From Dryas octopetala (Eukaryota > Streptophyta > Magnoliopsida > Rosales > Rosaceae): a DNA stretch of 64,000 bases. Below the pieces are notes generated by a model that worked only from the letters and a program-made list of their open reading frames with translations, was not told the origin of the DNA and did not search any database. Positions 43,206 through 56,500 of the stretch are shown in pieces; the first letter of the stretch is position 1; each line of letters begins with the position of its first letter. Position numbers and translations under genes: made by a program. The stretch covers positions 10,726,001-10,790,000 of the forward strand of contig OY992838.1 in the NCBI GenBank assembly GCA_963921425.1, in the 5' to 3' direction.

Positions 43206-45031
43206 ATGGATTTGCTTCCGGCTGAGAACTCAAAACTGGTGAAGAAACATGGCTTCAGGTCACTGAAGCTTGTGACCGTCGACATGGACCAAGTTCTTGG
43301 AGACCAACCTGTTGGAGTCGACTATGGCAGGCTCGACAATGGTCTGTGCTACTATGTTCGTTGCAATTCTAAGCCCAGAATGAGAGCAGCCCTCGCTCTT
43401 GCTGTCAAAGTGGGGTACTTTGCTTTCCCTATTACTTTTTTCTTTATATTTTTAATTGGGTTTTTTTTTTTATTTGCTTTCTCTGTTGTGTTTGTGTGCT
43501 TAATTTAGTGGTTTTTTTACTTTGGGATTTGGTCAATTTGGTGGTTATTTGAATTTGCATGGTAATGGCCTAATGGGTATGTGGTCAACTGTCATTTTCT
43601 ATTATACTGTTGGAATTGTGGATAATGTGATTTAGCCACAAGACAGTTAATTGAGATTTCAATTATACATGCTAAAACTGAGCAATGTATTGAGTAAAGA
43701 AAGAGGAAGATTTTTCTCTCCCCTTTTAGGATAAGAAAATAAGACTGAAATCAAATAACATGGGGTTGAAGTAAACATAATGACACGCCTCAAATAACAA
43801 AACTAATGGCGTTTACCCACAGCAGGTTATTTGCATGAGTTTGAAAATTGAAGGTGTATCATTGGTTGAGTTAGAAAAATACCTCACTAACTAGTTAAAC
43901 ATGTTCAAACCTTTTATATATGTATATATGCCTGAATTTAGAAAAGGACTGGTTAGATTATTGGATTTATGGCAGATCAGTTTTGGAAGAGGAGGACGAA
44001 CGAGGAGTTGCTCACATAGTTGAGCATCTTGCTTTCAGTGCTACTAAGAAATACACAAATCATGATATAGTCAGATTTCTTGAAAGTATTGGAGCCGAAT
44101 TTGGCGCTTGTCAGAATGCAGCGACATCTGCTGATGACACTGTTTATGAGTTGTTTGTTCCTGTTGATAAGCTTGAACTGTTATCTCAGGCCATTTCAGT
44201 CTTGGCCGAATTCAGTTCTGAGGTATCAACAAATTTCACCTTGTTCAGTAATCCTCAACATTTGTTTACTTTCTCTGGTTTAATTACCTGTAACATGCAG
44301 GTTCGTGTCTCCAAAGATGATTTAGAAAGAGAAAGGGGTGCTGTTGTGGAAGAGCACAGGGGGAATCGGAATGCTACAGGAAGGATGCAGGATGCACACT
44401 GGGTCTTGATGATGGAAGGTTCAAAGGTGCTGCTACTATGAAACTTCTGATCCCCAACTACCTTGATTTGTTAATCTATGATAAGCCATCACTTGTAATG
44501 TTTTTATGTGCCTCCTACCACATTCTGACTATACAATTAAGTATAAGATTTTGCATCATGTACCTTAGTATGTGATGGCACATTGTTCCATGCACACATA
44601 TAGTGACAGAAGTTTGGAACTTGGAACTAGTTTTGACACCAGTTTTTGAATTTTATATAAAGTAGAAGTATGTTGCTAAGCTGATAATAGCTGAGTGAAG
44701 TTTACTTTTTCTCTGTTATGTGAGCTGAAGCCTAAGAGTTTAGGTGAACTTTTTAGTCCTAGTTTTGACAATTTCTATCAATTGTATGTTGTTCTTAGAA
44801 CCCTCTTTTGATTGCAGTATGCTGAGCGTTTACCGATTGGATTAGAGAAGGTGATTCGAAATGTTTCTCCTGAGACTGTGAAGCAATTCTATCAGAAGTG
44901 GTACCATTTAAGCAATATGGCAGTGATAGCTGTTGGAGATTTTTCTGATACACAGGTTTGATTTTGTTGACATGTTAATTTTTGTATTGGAATTATAAGA
45001 GTAGTTTCATATTCAAGATGTCTTAACAATC

Positions 45032-45074
<43 letters not shown>

Positions 45075-46783
45075 TTCTCTCTCACAGAGTGTAGTTGAGT
45101 TGATAAAGAATCAATTCAGACATAAAAGGTCAGCATCTGAGCCTCCGGTTATACCAGTATATCCAGTTCCATCTCATGAAGATCCACGTTTTTCGTGTTT
45201 TATTGAATCTGAAGCTACTGGGGTTAGTACAGAAATAAATCTCAGTCTTGTCTGTACCATTTGATCTGCACTTTCACAAAACATACAAATAATATTGATT
45301 ACATGGGACTTGTCAGTTGTAATATTGAAATTGTAACAGTCTGCAGTGATAATTAGCTATAAGATGCCAGCTGGTGAGCTGAAAACAGTGAGGGACTATA
45401 GGGATCTACTGGCAGAATCCATGTTCCTTTATGCTCTAAACCAGAGGTTCTTTAAAATATCTCGGAGAAAGGATCCACCCTATTTCTCATGCTCAGCTAG
45501 TGCAGATGTTCTGGTTCATCCATTGAAGGCTTATATAATGACTTCATCTTGTAAAGAAAAGGGGACTATTGAGGCCCTAAAATCAATGCTGATTGAGGCA
45601 AGTTTTTCATCCAATACAAGAACCCTACTTGATTTTGTTTTTAATTTTTGAACTAATTTTAATAACACCTTATGATTCAGGTTGCAAGGGTACGACTACA
45701 TGGGTTTTCAGAACGGGAAGTGTCTATTGTTCGAGCTTTGCTGATGTCAGAGATTGAATCTGCCTATTTGGAGCGCGACCAAATGCAGTCAACTAGCTTG
45801 CGAGATGAATACTTACAAGTATTTCGAAATTGTAGTTTTCTTGTAATCTTCCAATATTTAATATGACGTTTTGTATTTATTTGGTTTGCGTTTATGTTTC
45901 TTTGGGCAGCATTTTCTCCGCAATGAACCTGTTATTGGTATTGAGTATGAGGCTCAACTCCAGAAGACTCTTCTACCTCGTGAGTCATTGCATATCCAAA
46001 TGTAATGATTTCACATATCAAGTAACAAATGTATAGGTGCACTCATCATGGCTTTTATACCTGTAGATATAACTGCAGCAGAGATATCCAAGTATGCAGT
46101 GAAGTTACGAACATCATGCAGCTGTGTCATTAAGACAATCGAGCCACGAGCTTCTGCAGCAGTAGATGATCTAAAAAATGTTGTATCAAAGATCAATTCT
46201 CTTGAGGAAGACATAATCATTGCTCCTTGGGATGACGAACAGATTCCAGAAGAAATTGTTAATACAAAACCTAATCCAGGGTAATGGTGGACCTTAACTT
46301 CTCAGAACTGCACACCATCTTATCTGTTTTATTTCTGCTTTTTTCCTTCTTGTGTGTTCATCCTTTTCAAGTTTTCATGAGACTCACTTCTCTGTTTAAA
46401 TTTGTGCGTTTGGTTGCCTGCTTCTTGAGTGTTTTATAAGGAAATAATTTATTAAATTGTCCGTTCAGAGTTTAGATTCTTTTATATTCTACACTCATTA
46501 TCAGCTCTGTGAGCTCTTCGAGATCTCAGTATTCTTAGCCTCTTCAAATTATTTGTTTCAGGACTATTGTGCAGCAGTTTGAATTTTCAAATATTGGAGC
46601 TACTGAGCTAATTCTATCAAATGGCATGAGAGTTTGCTATAAGCGTACAAACTTTCTTGATGACCAGGTGCAACTCTGTGAAAGCGATGCAATATCTGTA
46701 GTTCAAGATCTATTTAACAAAATACTGTGTGAATCTCATTATTGTAGTTTAGCTCTAAAACGCTGTTGATTTGTCACTTATAT

Positions 46784-46829
<46 letters not shown>

Positions 46830-49800
46830 TAGTTGAAGTTACAAACATAAGACAACGCTCATCAGTCTAATTGGTCTATAGTCTGTACAGCTAGGGAAAG
46901 GGAAAAAAAAAAAATTCTATTTACAATGCATGAAATGAACAGGTTGATTCTAGAGGTAATTGATGAATATTTTTCATTGATGAGGTGGATGAAACAAATG
47001 GTATGCTCTAGTTGTTTTAACTCTTAAATAAATTTGATATGGATTAGGAGTATTAGTGGGACTTAACCTGGTTGATTATAAAATGATACGAATTGTATGG
47101 GGAAGAGTGAGCTAGCAAACACAAATCGTTTCTCAACCTTTAGATTTGTTGGCCCTTAACTTGATATAAATCTGTCACAAAATTCGTTTTTCAAAGTTTA
47201 ATGTGATTTTGCAATTTATGCCAGTTCCACTATAGACAAATTTTATGATTATCCATATGGCAGTTCAATAATGAGCTTGGTATGAGTTAGATTAAAAGAG
47301 CTATTATATCTAATATTCTCGTTTCCAACATTTGAATAGAAAGTTCCATCTGATAATGGCATTCTGTTCTCATGTATGGGAACACCATGCGTGTAGGCTT
47401 ATATCTTATCAACACTTTGTTTTGATAGGTTATCTTTACAGGGTTCTCATATGGGGGTTTATCCGAACTTCCTGAAAGTGAGTACTTTTCTTGCTCAATG
47501 GGGACAACTATTGCAGGAGAAATTGGTGTATATGGTTATAGACCTTCAGTTCTTATGGATATGCTTGCTGGTAAGAGAGCTGAAGTCAGCACAAAGCTTG
47601 GAGCATACATGAGAACCTTTGCTGGTGATTGTTCACCCTCAGACTTGGAAACTGCCTTGCAGGTATGCTTCATTTTTCTCTCTTTTCTTTTTTCCTGATT
47701 TCTTTTAAGGGTTTCAGCTATGGTGCATTGTGCAGCAATATTCCATTATAACTCGTTTTCAGCCTATATGTATGTTTCTGTATAATTGAAATTGGAATGT
47801 TAATCTGGCCAAAAAAGAAATTGGAATGTTATTCATGGTCAAAAAGAGAAATTTGAATGTTAATGTTTTTACTAGTCTTTAAGCTAATGACTTATCTGTG
47901 TCATCTGGGGCAGATAACTCTTCTGTACTAAGGTTGAGAATTAATATACCTAGAAAAAAGGGGGTGGGGGCAGGAGGGAGCATTACATTTCTCTTTCTCC
48001 TTTTCTGAAACATATATCAGCCTTGCTGATGTAGGATCTATGTTCATGGATGAGAGTTTTTCTTTAGTCCTGGAGTCTATGTTCTCTTTATTTTGTTATT
48101 TTTTGCAAGGTTGTCTCAAGCTGCAAAGGTTTTGCAATATTTTTTCTGGCAGCTTGTCTATCAACTATTTACGACAAATGTAACACCAGGAGAAGAAGAT
48201 GTCAAAATAGTAATGCAAATGGCAGAAGAAGTGGTCCGTGCTCAAGACAGGGATCCTTACACAGCATTTGCAAACCGTGTGAAGGAGCTCAACTATGGAA
48301 ACTCCTATTTCTTTAGGGTATGATACCCATTCTAAGTTCGTTGTAGCTTTCATTAATGTGGTTTTCTCTGGTTATAACTTTGGCTTAATCATATATTTTG
48401 CAGCCTATTAGAATAAGTGATCTTCGGAAAGTTGATCCATTGAAAGCTTGTGAATATTTCAACAAATGTTTCAAGGATCCATCAACTTTCTCCATTGTGA
48501 TTGTTGGGAATATTGATCCCTCGATAGCACTTCCTCTAATATTGCAGTATTTGGTAAGTAAAAATGTCTTAGTCTACCTACACCTGGAATAATTATATAC
48601 ATATATATATATGTATGTGTGTGTGTGTGTGTTCACATAATTGTAATTTTCCGTGCAGGGTGGAATACCAAAGCCTCCTGAACCTCTCATGCAACATAAC
48701 CGTGATGACCTTAAGGGACTGCCATTCACTTTGCCTAGAAAAATAACAAGGTAGAATAGAGCACTCACCTATACAGCTTTAACATATTGTATTTATGTTA
48801 GTAGTAGGAGGTGTTTCAAATATGAAACATTATCAGTGTATTAGAGGAAGGGTTGGGTGGTTTCAGTTGTACCAGCTGTTCAACCTGGACCTTTTTTCTC
48901 CCTTAAAGAAAACAACCATTATTTAATAGTGGTTCAGTTAACCAACATCCATTGCATCGGCCACCCAATTCCCTATGTTGGCTGTTTGAGTATTGTTGAT
49001 TTCTATCCTTGCCTAAAGTTTAAGATGTCATTCATCTTAAAGTGGAAGTTCCTTGGGAGCAATAGAAGAATTTTCGATGATTATAAGGGGGTTGAAGTGG
49101 AAGTTCTTTGGGAGCGAGCGAAATTTTGGGCTGCTTTATGGGCATCAGTTACGGCTGATTTTTGGGCACACTCTATATCCTCTATTATGCTGAACGTGTT
49201 AGCTGTTGTGCAGTGAGACTAGTTCTGGGGCGATGTTATGGGTTTTTCTTATCTAAGATCAGTTTTGTTTTTTACTTTTATTCTTCTTATAAGTTTGTGG
49301 ATTCCTGATCCACTCTGTGTTTTTTATTTTACTTTGTCTTTTTAATAAAAGTTCTCGTTTCTTCTAAAAAAAAAAAAAGTTTAAGATGTCATTGAATTTT
49401 CTCACAGTATCACTTCGACATGTTAGTGCATGTCTGAGCACCTACTTCCTTTCTTGGATCCAATCCCTTCTAACACAATGGACTGGATGTGTTTGTAGAG
49501 AAGTGGTTCGCAGCCCTATGGTGGAAGCACAATGTTCGGTCCAGCTGTGCTTCCCTGTGGAACTGAAAAATGGAACCATGGTGTGTGGCTCTCTTTTTCT
49601 ATATCATTATAAAGCATGTGATGGATCACGATGTGGCCTTTCACGAGTTCAATTTTACTGATGATTTATAGCTGGGGAAAAATGATTAAATGGCAGGTAG
49701 AAGATATTCACATTGTTGGATTCTTGAGCAAACTTCTTGAAACAAAAATCATGCAGGTTCTCCGATTTAAGCATGGACAGGTATGTATATGTCATAATTT

Positions 49801-51139
49801 TTTTATTGCTATAATCATCTTCATCTTTGGTTCAATTCTTTTTTAATTAGCTCTATGCTGTAGATCTACACTGTAGGTGTTTCTGTATTTCTTGGTGGTA
49901 ATAAGCCTTCCAGAACTGCAAATGTTCGCGGTGATATAAGCATAAATTTTTCTTGTGATCCAGAAATCTCCTCAAAGCTGGTTGGTGCTTTTATAGCTTT
50001 ACATGTTCCTATCTTTTGCTCTATTAATTGAATGGTCTGCTAACTAGCTGTTCAATACCATATAACAGGTCGATCTTACTTTGGATGAAATATTACGTCT
50101 TCAAGAGGAAGGGCCTTCGGATGAGGATGTCTCAACCATCCTTGAAATTGAGCAAAGAGCCCATGAAAATGGGCTTCAAGTAAGATTTCTTGTTACAATA
50201 GGGTCCATTTGGTCTTGTTTATTTTCTAAACAAAAAGGGTCCATTTGGTCTGTAAAACACCATTTAACCCAAAATTGTAGGACACCAAATTTTCAACTCA
50301 ATTTTTCATGACAGTCACCTAGTGCATAAGTTTTCCAGGATGTGAGAGATGAATGAAATGGATATAATTATGAAGCACTCCATTTCTGTTGCTGATTTCC
50401 CTATGCTCTTTCAGGAGAATTATTACTGGCTGGACAGGATTTTACACAGCTACCAGTCAAGGGTCTACTCTGGTGATGTTGGCACTTCTTTTGAGGTTGG
50501 TTGCTGTAAATATGCTTGTCTACTACCCCTGTGTTGTTGTTAAGCTTAGATTTGTCTCTAAATTGGTCAAATTCCTGGTGAATGGGTTATGGTTCCAGCT
50601 TGATTGGGAGTCTGATGCACTCATATTGACTTCATGTTCTATCTGGTACTTGTCTTCTGTTAACTGAAACAGAAGCATTTCCGAGCATCCATTTTAGTGA
50701 CGCTATTTATTGACAGAAAAAGTCTGAGGAAGTATATTCAAATGTTTCAAAATGATTATTAAACTGCCATTATCTCTGTTGCAGATTCAAGATGAAGGTC
50801 GGTCCAAAGTTAGGTTATCTCTGACCCCATTAACCGCACAGTCAGCGTTACAAAGGATACTACCTTTCCCTTGCAAGAAACAGTACACTGTTGTGATTTT
50901 AATGCCCAGTACATCACACTTTAAGTCACTAAAATCATTATTTCGATCTACTCAGACCAGTTATGGAAGACATGCTAAGGTGAGTTCTAGTCAAGCTTGT
51001 TCTTGAATTAATTATCTCAAATCATATCTAAGTTTAGAATTGGTTTTGCTGGTTATTGCAGATTTTAGCTGGTCTTGCTGGTCTCTCAGTTTTGGCTCTT
51101 AGCTTGTGGAGAAATTCAAGAAGAACCCCAAAATCCTAG
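43206..51139 (+). CDS. M16 family zinc metalloprotease (PqqL/insulinase-like)
   Basis: Twenty-one exons: 43206-43414, 43976-44222, 44301-44426, 44818-44955, 45088-45222, 45340-45597, 45681-45818, 45910-45979, 46067-46280, 46562-46667, 47429-47662, 48153-48317, 48404-48553, 48659-48750, 49499-49580, 49697-49780, 49864-49980, 50069-50179, 50415-50495, 50785-50979 and 51062-51139, giving 1009 residues. The inverted zinc motif HIVEH is at 83-87, with the downstream acidic ligand probably in AVVEEHR (about 166-171). The two M16 halves and a hydrophobic C-terminal tail (LAGLAGLSVLALSLW) fit the plant 'zinc protease PQQL-like' proteins (Arabidopsis At5g56730 type). The tail suggests membrane anchoring. 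The intron after exon 6 uses a GC donor (gag-gcaagt); no GT alternative keeps the frame. Intron 14 carries a LINE fragment. No coding lesion seen. Confidence 0.9.
45033..45071. repeat. (CT)n microsatellite in protease intron 4
   Basis: About nineteen CT units just before the acceptor of exon 5. It may act as part of the polypyrimidine tract. Confidence 0.85.
46785..46828. repeat. 44-nt poly(T) tract in protease intron 10
   Basis: Uninterrupted T run. It could be the poly(A) tail of a minus-strand retroposon, but I recognise no SINE or LINE body beside it. Confidence 0.85.
49033..49375 (+). mobile_element. 5'-truncated LINE (L1-type) insertion
   Basis: The fragment ends in poly(A) (about 49365-49377) and is flanked by a direct repeat 'gtttaagatgtcatt', possibly with the preceding a's (49015-49032 and 49376-49393). 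Its one open frame carries the C-terminal signature of plant LINE reverse transcriptases (SNRRIFDDYKG, LWERAKFWAALWASV). A 3'-UTR with 'aataaaa' follows. It lies in intron 14 of the M16 gene in sense orientation and does not touch exons. Confidence 0.85.
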
Positions 51140-52227
51140 GTGACATTTACATAGCAGAGCTCTAGATACATGGGAAGTGTGAAGGTTCCTGTTACAAATT
51201 AGGATGAAATTTTTTTTCAGCTCAATTTTATGAGAGGTACAGGAGGGTAAGATGGAATCAATTTTATAAGCTCAATAATAGCTGAATTTGTAGAACCAGA
51301 ATTAATACAGGAGGGTAAGATGGAATCAAACACAAATTTATTTGGCCCCATTGCAGGCATGTAGTCTGAGCACCATTACTTTTTAATTTTTTAATGACAA
51401 TTTTATCCTATTGCAATATGACTTAAAAGTCAATGAAAAAACCCTTTTTTTGTAGACAAGTTTAAAATGACACAAAATATTCATTTTTGATATTGCATAA
51501 TAAATCAAGTGCAAACGACGATTTTGGTTCTTGTAGTTTGGTAATTGTTTTAATTTTGTCCTATTTTTTAAATTTTTTCAATCAATTTCTCGTAGTTTCA
51601 AAATTGTTTCAATCAAATTTCAAAACTAAATTTTTGTCAAGTTTTTAAATGGTAAAACCGTTAAAGTAAGCGTATAATTGTCTCAATCAAAAGCCGATGG
51701 TAATAATCTTTTTGTTCTTTAACAATTATACTTATACTTTAATGATTGGGCAAATTACACAAAAGTACCTCAACTAACCACCCTATATCAACTGAGTACC
51801 CCAATTACAAAAAGTTGCTCTCAGGTACCTCAATTACTGATTTTGTACGCCCAGGTACCTCCGTCAGTTTTTCCGTCTGGGAGCCGTTAATTGCCTACGT
51901 GGACTCTGACCTGGGCCACGCGGGACGCAAACCTGGCACTGACGCGGCGACCCCAGATTGGTTCCCGCCCAAATTAGCCCAGTCAGCATCTTCCCTCCAA
52001 AATCTGAGCTGCCACGTCACTTAAAATAATAATAAAATAATAAAACAATTAAAAACAAAACAATTAAACCGGTATTGTCTGATTTTCTCTTCTTCAGTTG
52101 TTCCTGATCAGTTCTTGGAAAAACGCGAAGATTATTTAGGACTTAGGGTTATTGGAGAGAACTATTGAAGAGAAAAACCTTGCATTATTGGGCTTCATCT
52201 TCTAGATCCGAGGAATCTTCTCTGGGT

Positions 52228-52632
52228 ATGCTCTGTTCCAGTTCACCCTTCTCTCCAATGGATTCGGTATCTTGCAATTGTGGGCGAAGAGCTGTACTCT
52301 TCACTTCTTGGACTGATCTAAACCCTGGGAGGAGATTTGTCCGGTGTGCCAGTTATGGGGTATGCCTGTCTTGTTCTTGAATAAAGATAATAGGTAATTT
52401 TGTTTTTTGAAACTTGACAATTTTTTGCAATGTACAGCGAGGAGGCTGCCAATTCTGGGAATGGGTGGACCCCCCGATGTGTGAACGCTCGAGGGTGATT
52501 ATACCAGGGTTGCTTAGGAAGGCGACGATGGCTGAGGACGAGCTTAAGATAGTGAGAAGGAAGAACAAATTGCTTTTCACTTTGCTGTTGGCTTCAGGTG
52601 TTTTGATGTTATGGGTTAGGGTGGGTGTTTAG
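52228..52632 (+). CDS. small zf-GRF membrane protein carried by MULE2
   Basis: Two exons (52228-52359, 52438-52632) with a phase-0 intron give 108 residues from the first ATG, or 98 from the ATG at 52258 (MDSVSCNCG). The second start aligns better with the MULE1 homologue. The GRF finger is CNCGRRA..NPGRRF..C, GGCQFWEWVDPPMC, then CERSRVIIPGLLRK. A charged helix follows (AEDELKIVRRKNK) and a membrane segment (LLFTLLLASGVLMLWV). The spacing between the third and fourth zinc cysteines is the same as in MULE1 and the intron is at the same place. Convergent with the transposase. The role is unknown; single-stranded nucleic acid binding and membrane attachment are inferred from the domains. Confidence 0.85.
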
Positions 52633-52857
52633 GTTTTTTGAGTTAACCATGGCCAGAAATTTTGTGGTTTTTTTGGACTCGTTTATGCCTAAAGATACTG
52701 GGAAGGAAGAACAAGCTGTTTTTCACTTTGTTGTTGGCTTCAGGCGTTATGATGTTGTGGGTATATGCCAGCAGTTAAGGGTTTAGGGTGGGTGTTTAGG
52801 TTTGTAGGTTAACCATGGCCAGATATTTTGTGGTTTTTTTGGACTTGTTTCTGCCTT
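52555..52857 (+). repeat. tandem duplication of the zf-GRF gene 3' end
   Basis: About 150 bp from 'ggaagaacaaattgcttttc' through 'gtggtttttttggactcg' recurs from about 52701 with changes, including a small insertion with stop codons. The second copy is noncoding and lies downstream of the zf-GRF stop. Confidence 0.75.
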
Positions 52858-53531
52858 TATGCAATGCAAATGGTTTATTTTGAAATGGTTTATGCCTTTT
52901 ATGAAATGGTTTATGGCTTTAATGCAATGCAATGCAATTGCAATTTAAATGGTTTATTTTGAGGTTCCTTTTATAGCTTCATTGTGGTGATGGCAAACAC
53001 ACTATTATACATAACATGGTTTCAAAAATCCCCTATTAGAATTCTCACGCCTTCTCCCAGGGTGGGTGTATGGTTTGATAATACCATGTAAAATTGGACT
53101 TTAAAATGTAAATAAGGCTCACAAGTCATGGCAAAAAACAAAAAGAGGCTCATAAGGAATACCACAAAAAACCCTGCATTCGCTTAGATAATGTCAATTA
53201 CACAAAAACCTTGTCTACTTGTTCACTGTGCAATACAAAAAACCTTGTCTACTTGTTACACAAAAAACCCTGCATGTGTCAATCTGTGCAATACTAACTT
53301 CAATAACCTTGTCTACTTGTTCACCATTATGTCCAAAAAAGATATTCCCACCTGCACAAAATCTGTTGAAAGGCTCCAAAGTCCCTAACTTCACATGTAT
53401 TACAAAATCACTTAAATAGCCTAGCTTCATCTGTAATTCCAAAACACAAAACAAACCATATTTTCCACAAAAAAAGAAAGCAAAATGTCAATACAACCCA
53501 TTGTTCATTCTTGCCATAAAGGCAACCTGCT

Positions 53532-56500
53532 TCACTGAGTGTTTTGGGAGGCTGGGGGTGCTCCTTGAGTGTTGGACTGAGATGACTGAGATAGTTGAGC
53601 AGCATGAGAACCTCTTCTTCCCCTAGCACCTCTGTTGGTCTGCAAAGTACAAAACAAATCAGTCTATAGGTATGCAAATGTTCTATAAAATTCACACCAT
53701 GATCATTTTGAATATTACATGTGCTCTTCCTCCTCTCCTCTGGCTCGTTGTAGATGTACTTGCCCCTCCATTTTGTCTAGCTTGAGAGCGCCCTCCTCTA
53801 ACAGTGGTTGGTGCTGCACCTCTTCTCCTTGGCAAATGCCTGTGACAAGTCCTGGCATTATGGCCAGTTTGATGGCAAATGGAGCATTTGACTGTGATTT
53901 GCTCTTCCCTGCCTAGTGCAGTCATGTCAGCCAGAGGCTGCAGTGGCTCATTTGCACCCCTCTTCCTCTTCATTTTTGGTCTTCCAGGTTGTCTATTGTA
54001 TTGGGGAGGTTCTGGTGGAGTCTTCCTTGTTCGCTCCCACAAACTCATACCATTGACTGGATTGATGAGGCATGTGTAAGCCTCCAAGTATTTCTCCTTG
54101 CTGTAGCATGAGGCCACATAGTCATAATGATTCAAATGCATATGATTCATGACTGCCACTGCATGCAAACAAGGGATCCCAGTCAGTTGGAATTTTCTAC
54201 ATGCACATGTCCGATCTTCCAAATTCACAACAAAGATCTGACCCCTCCCAGCATCCACTTGGTAGCTCCTATCTCCATTCCATGTTATCACACATCCCCT
54301 GCATGCATCCTTGTTGTCCTCCACTTTTTTCACAACCTTGGGACAAATAGGTTTGTGCCATCGGAGCATTTTGTCCCTCCTAACTTGGATCCTCTTCATT
54401 AGCATAGTTCTTACCATCTCGAACATGGTGAGGATTGGCTTCCCTCTTGCTTTCAATATCACAGAATTGAAAGACTCACATATGTTGTTAAGCAGCATAT
54501 CACAGTGTGGCCCACATTGAAAGTGTGATCTGCTCCAGTGCTCAGCAGGCCTTTGCTTTAACCAGACATATGCAGCATGAGAAAGTTGTCTTACTTCATC
54601 CATAGCAGTCTCGAAATGTGGAATGCAAGTGGCCCTGGCACTTTTCCACAAAGCATCCTTCAGGGCCTGACCCTTATGCTCTTTGTTGAAATTTGTGTAC
54701 AAGTGCCTAACACAAAATCTTTGTTGACTATTGGGTAATATGTCCTGTATGGCTGGCAACAAACCCTTTTGCTGGTCAGTGATAAAAGTCCAGTGGTGGG
54801 AGTTGACAATGTCTAGATCATTAGCAAGTAACTCAACAAACCAAGACCAGCTGTCCTTGTTCTCTATTTCCACAGCTGCGTAAGCTATGACCCAGGTTTC
54901 TTCATTAGCATCCACACCAACAGCCACAAGCAGTTGCCCTCCATATGGACCTTTTAAGTGGCAACCATCAAGCCCCACTATTGGTCTGCAAGCTTTCTTA
55001 AAACCCTCCTTACATGCACCTAAGCACATATAACATCTCAGAAACCTCCCTTCATCCATTTCAACCTGTGTAGTGGTCCCAGGGTTTGTCCTCCTAACCT
55101 CTGCACAGTAATCCCATAGTCTCCTGTACTGCTCAGCATGTGTGCCTTCAATGATATTTTTTGCCCTCCTCAATGCCCTGTAAGCTAGCATTCTTGTCAC
55201 CTTGACATTCCACTCAGATGAAACAGTCTGCTGGAATGAGTCAGTGGACCATTCTGGGGTGTTCCTGATCCTATCTAAGTACTTGTCACATATCCATTCA
55301 GCAAGAATATTCCTGTTCTCATGGATCCTCTGGCACTCATGATGCTTGTAGATCTTCTTGATTTGCAAAGTAGGCTGTTTGTACATCTTCCCCACATGGA
55401 TCTTCCAAGGACAACCTTTTGCACACCTGACATTAAGCTTCAATGTTGAATTTCGAGTGAAGTGAATTTTGCCAAAACCATTCTTGATTGAATATTGCTT
55501 GATGGCTGCCCTAAACAACACAGCATCTCTATAGGTTTGGCCACAAATGAACTGAGGGTCAGCTAGGTCAGTGTCAGGATTGAATGCAGGATACCTTCTG
55601 GTTGGTGCATCCTCATCATCACTACCATGGATACTCTCTAGCTCCTCTGTCCTGTATCCCTCCTCAGGATCATCAATCTCTCCTACATCCAAATCTAAAT
55701 TTGGTACTGAACTTGAAGGAGCCTGACTGGTGGAAGCATGATCTGTGGATCCTGGAGCAGCATTAGGTTGTGGCTCTGTAGGTTGTGGCTCTGTAGGTTG
55801 AGAAGGATTGCCTTCCATCTCACATTCTTCCTCCACAAACCTTGTAAACCTAGTCTGATCATCATCAGGTGGGAAGTCAGGATCCATAAACTCATCAGAT
55901 TGCCCCTCAGTAATATGAACTCCCTCACCAGCTGGATCTCTATTTTCTTCATCACTTTGATCCCTCATTGGTACATCATTACCATTCAGGGTTTCTTCAG
56001 GTTCATCATCATCACCAACATGTTCAGGTTCATCATCATTTTCCTCCTCGGGATCTTCAATAACCACTGTAGATGGCATAGTGTATATGTCATCTACATA
56101 CTCCTTGTGCCTCTTGTAAGCTTCTTCTGGTGTGAGATGCTCAAAATACATGTCTAATATTGGCAGATCCTCTGGCACTACACTAACCATGTATCTCACA
56201 TCATCTTCGGACTCCAACAACAGCAAACCCTCATCATATTCCCATTCAGGGAACTTGTAGTAGTAGAAGATGAAACTTTTTCCATAACCCAACTTTTCTG
56301 CCATTTTATCTATATATTTGAAGCACATGTATTGTTTATTGCAGTTATCAACCCATTGTATTTTGCCACCCTTATACTCTGCGTGTGTGAATTCCCCACC
56401 ATGGTGCAGTCGAATGGAGAACTTTGCAGGATTGTCTGTGCAAAAGAAAAAGGCAATATGCAATCAACAATTGACTGACGAATGCATTCTGAATTTTTAA

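Noticed and set aside
46785-47400. Minus-strand SINE suggested by the 44-nt poly(T)
   Set aside because: No A/B-box promoter motifs and no flanking target duplication were visible on the expected side.
51746-52024. Frame repeated identically at 57199-57408 on the minus strand
   Set aside because: It is the MULE2 TIR read on both sides, not a gene.
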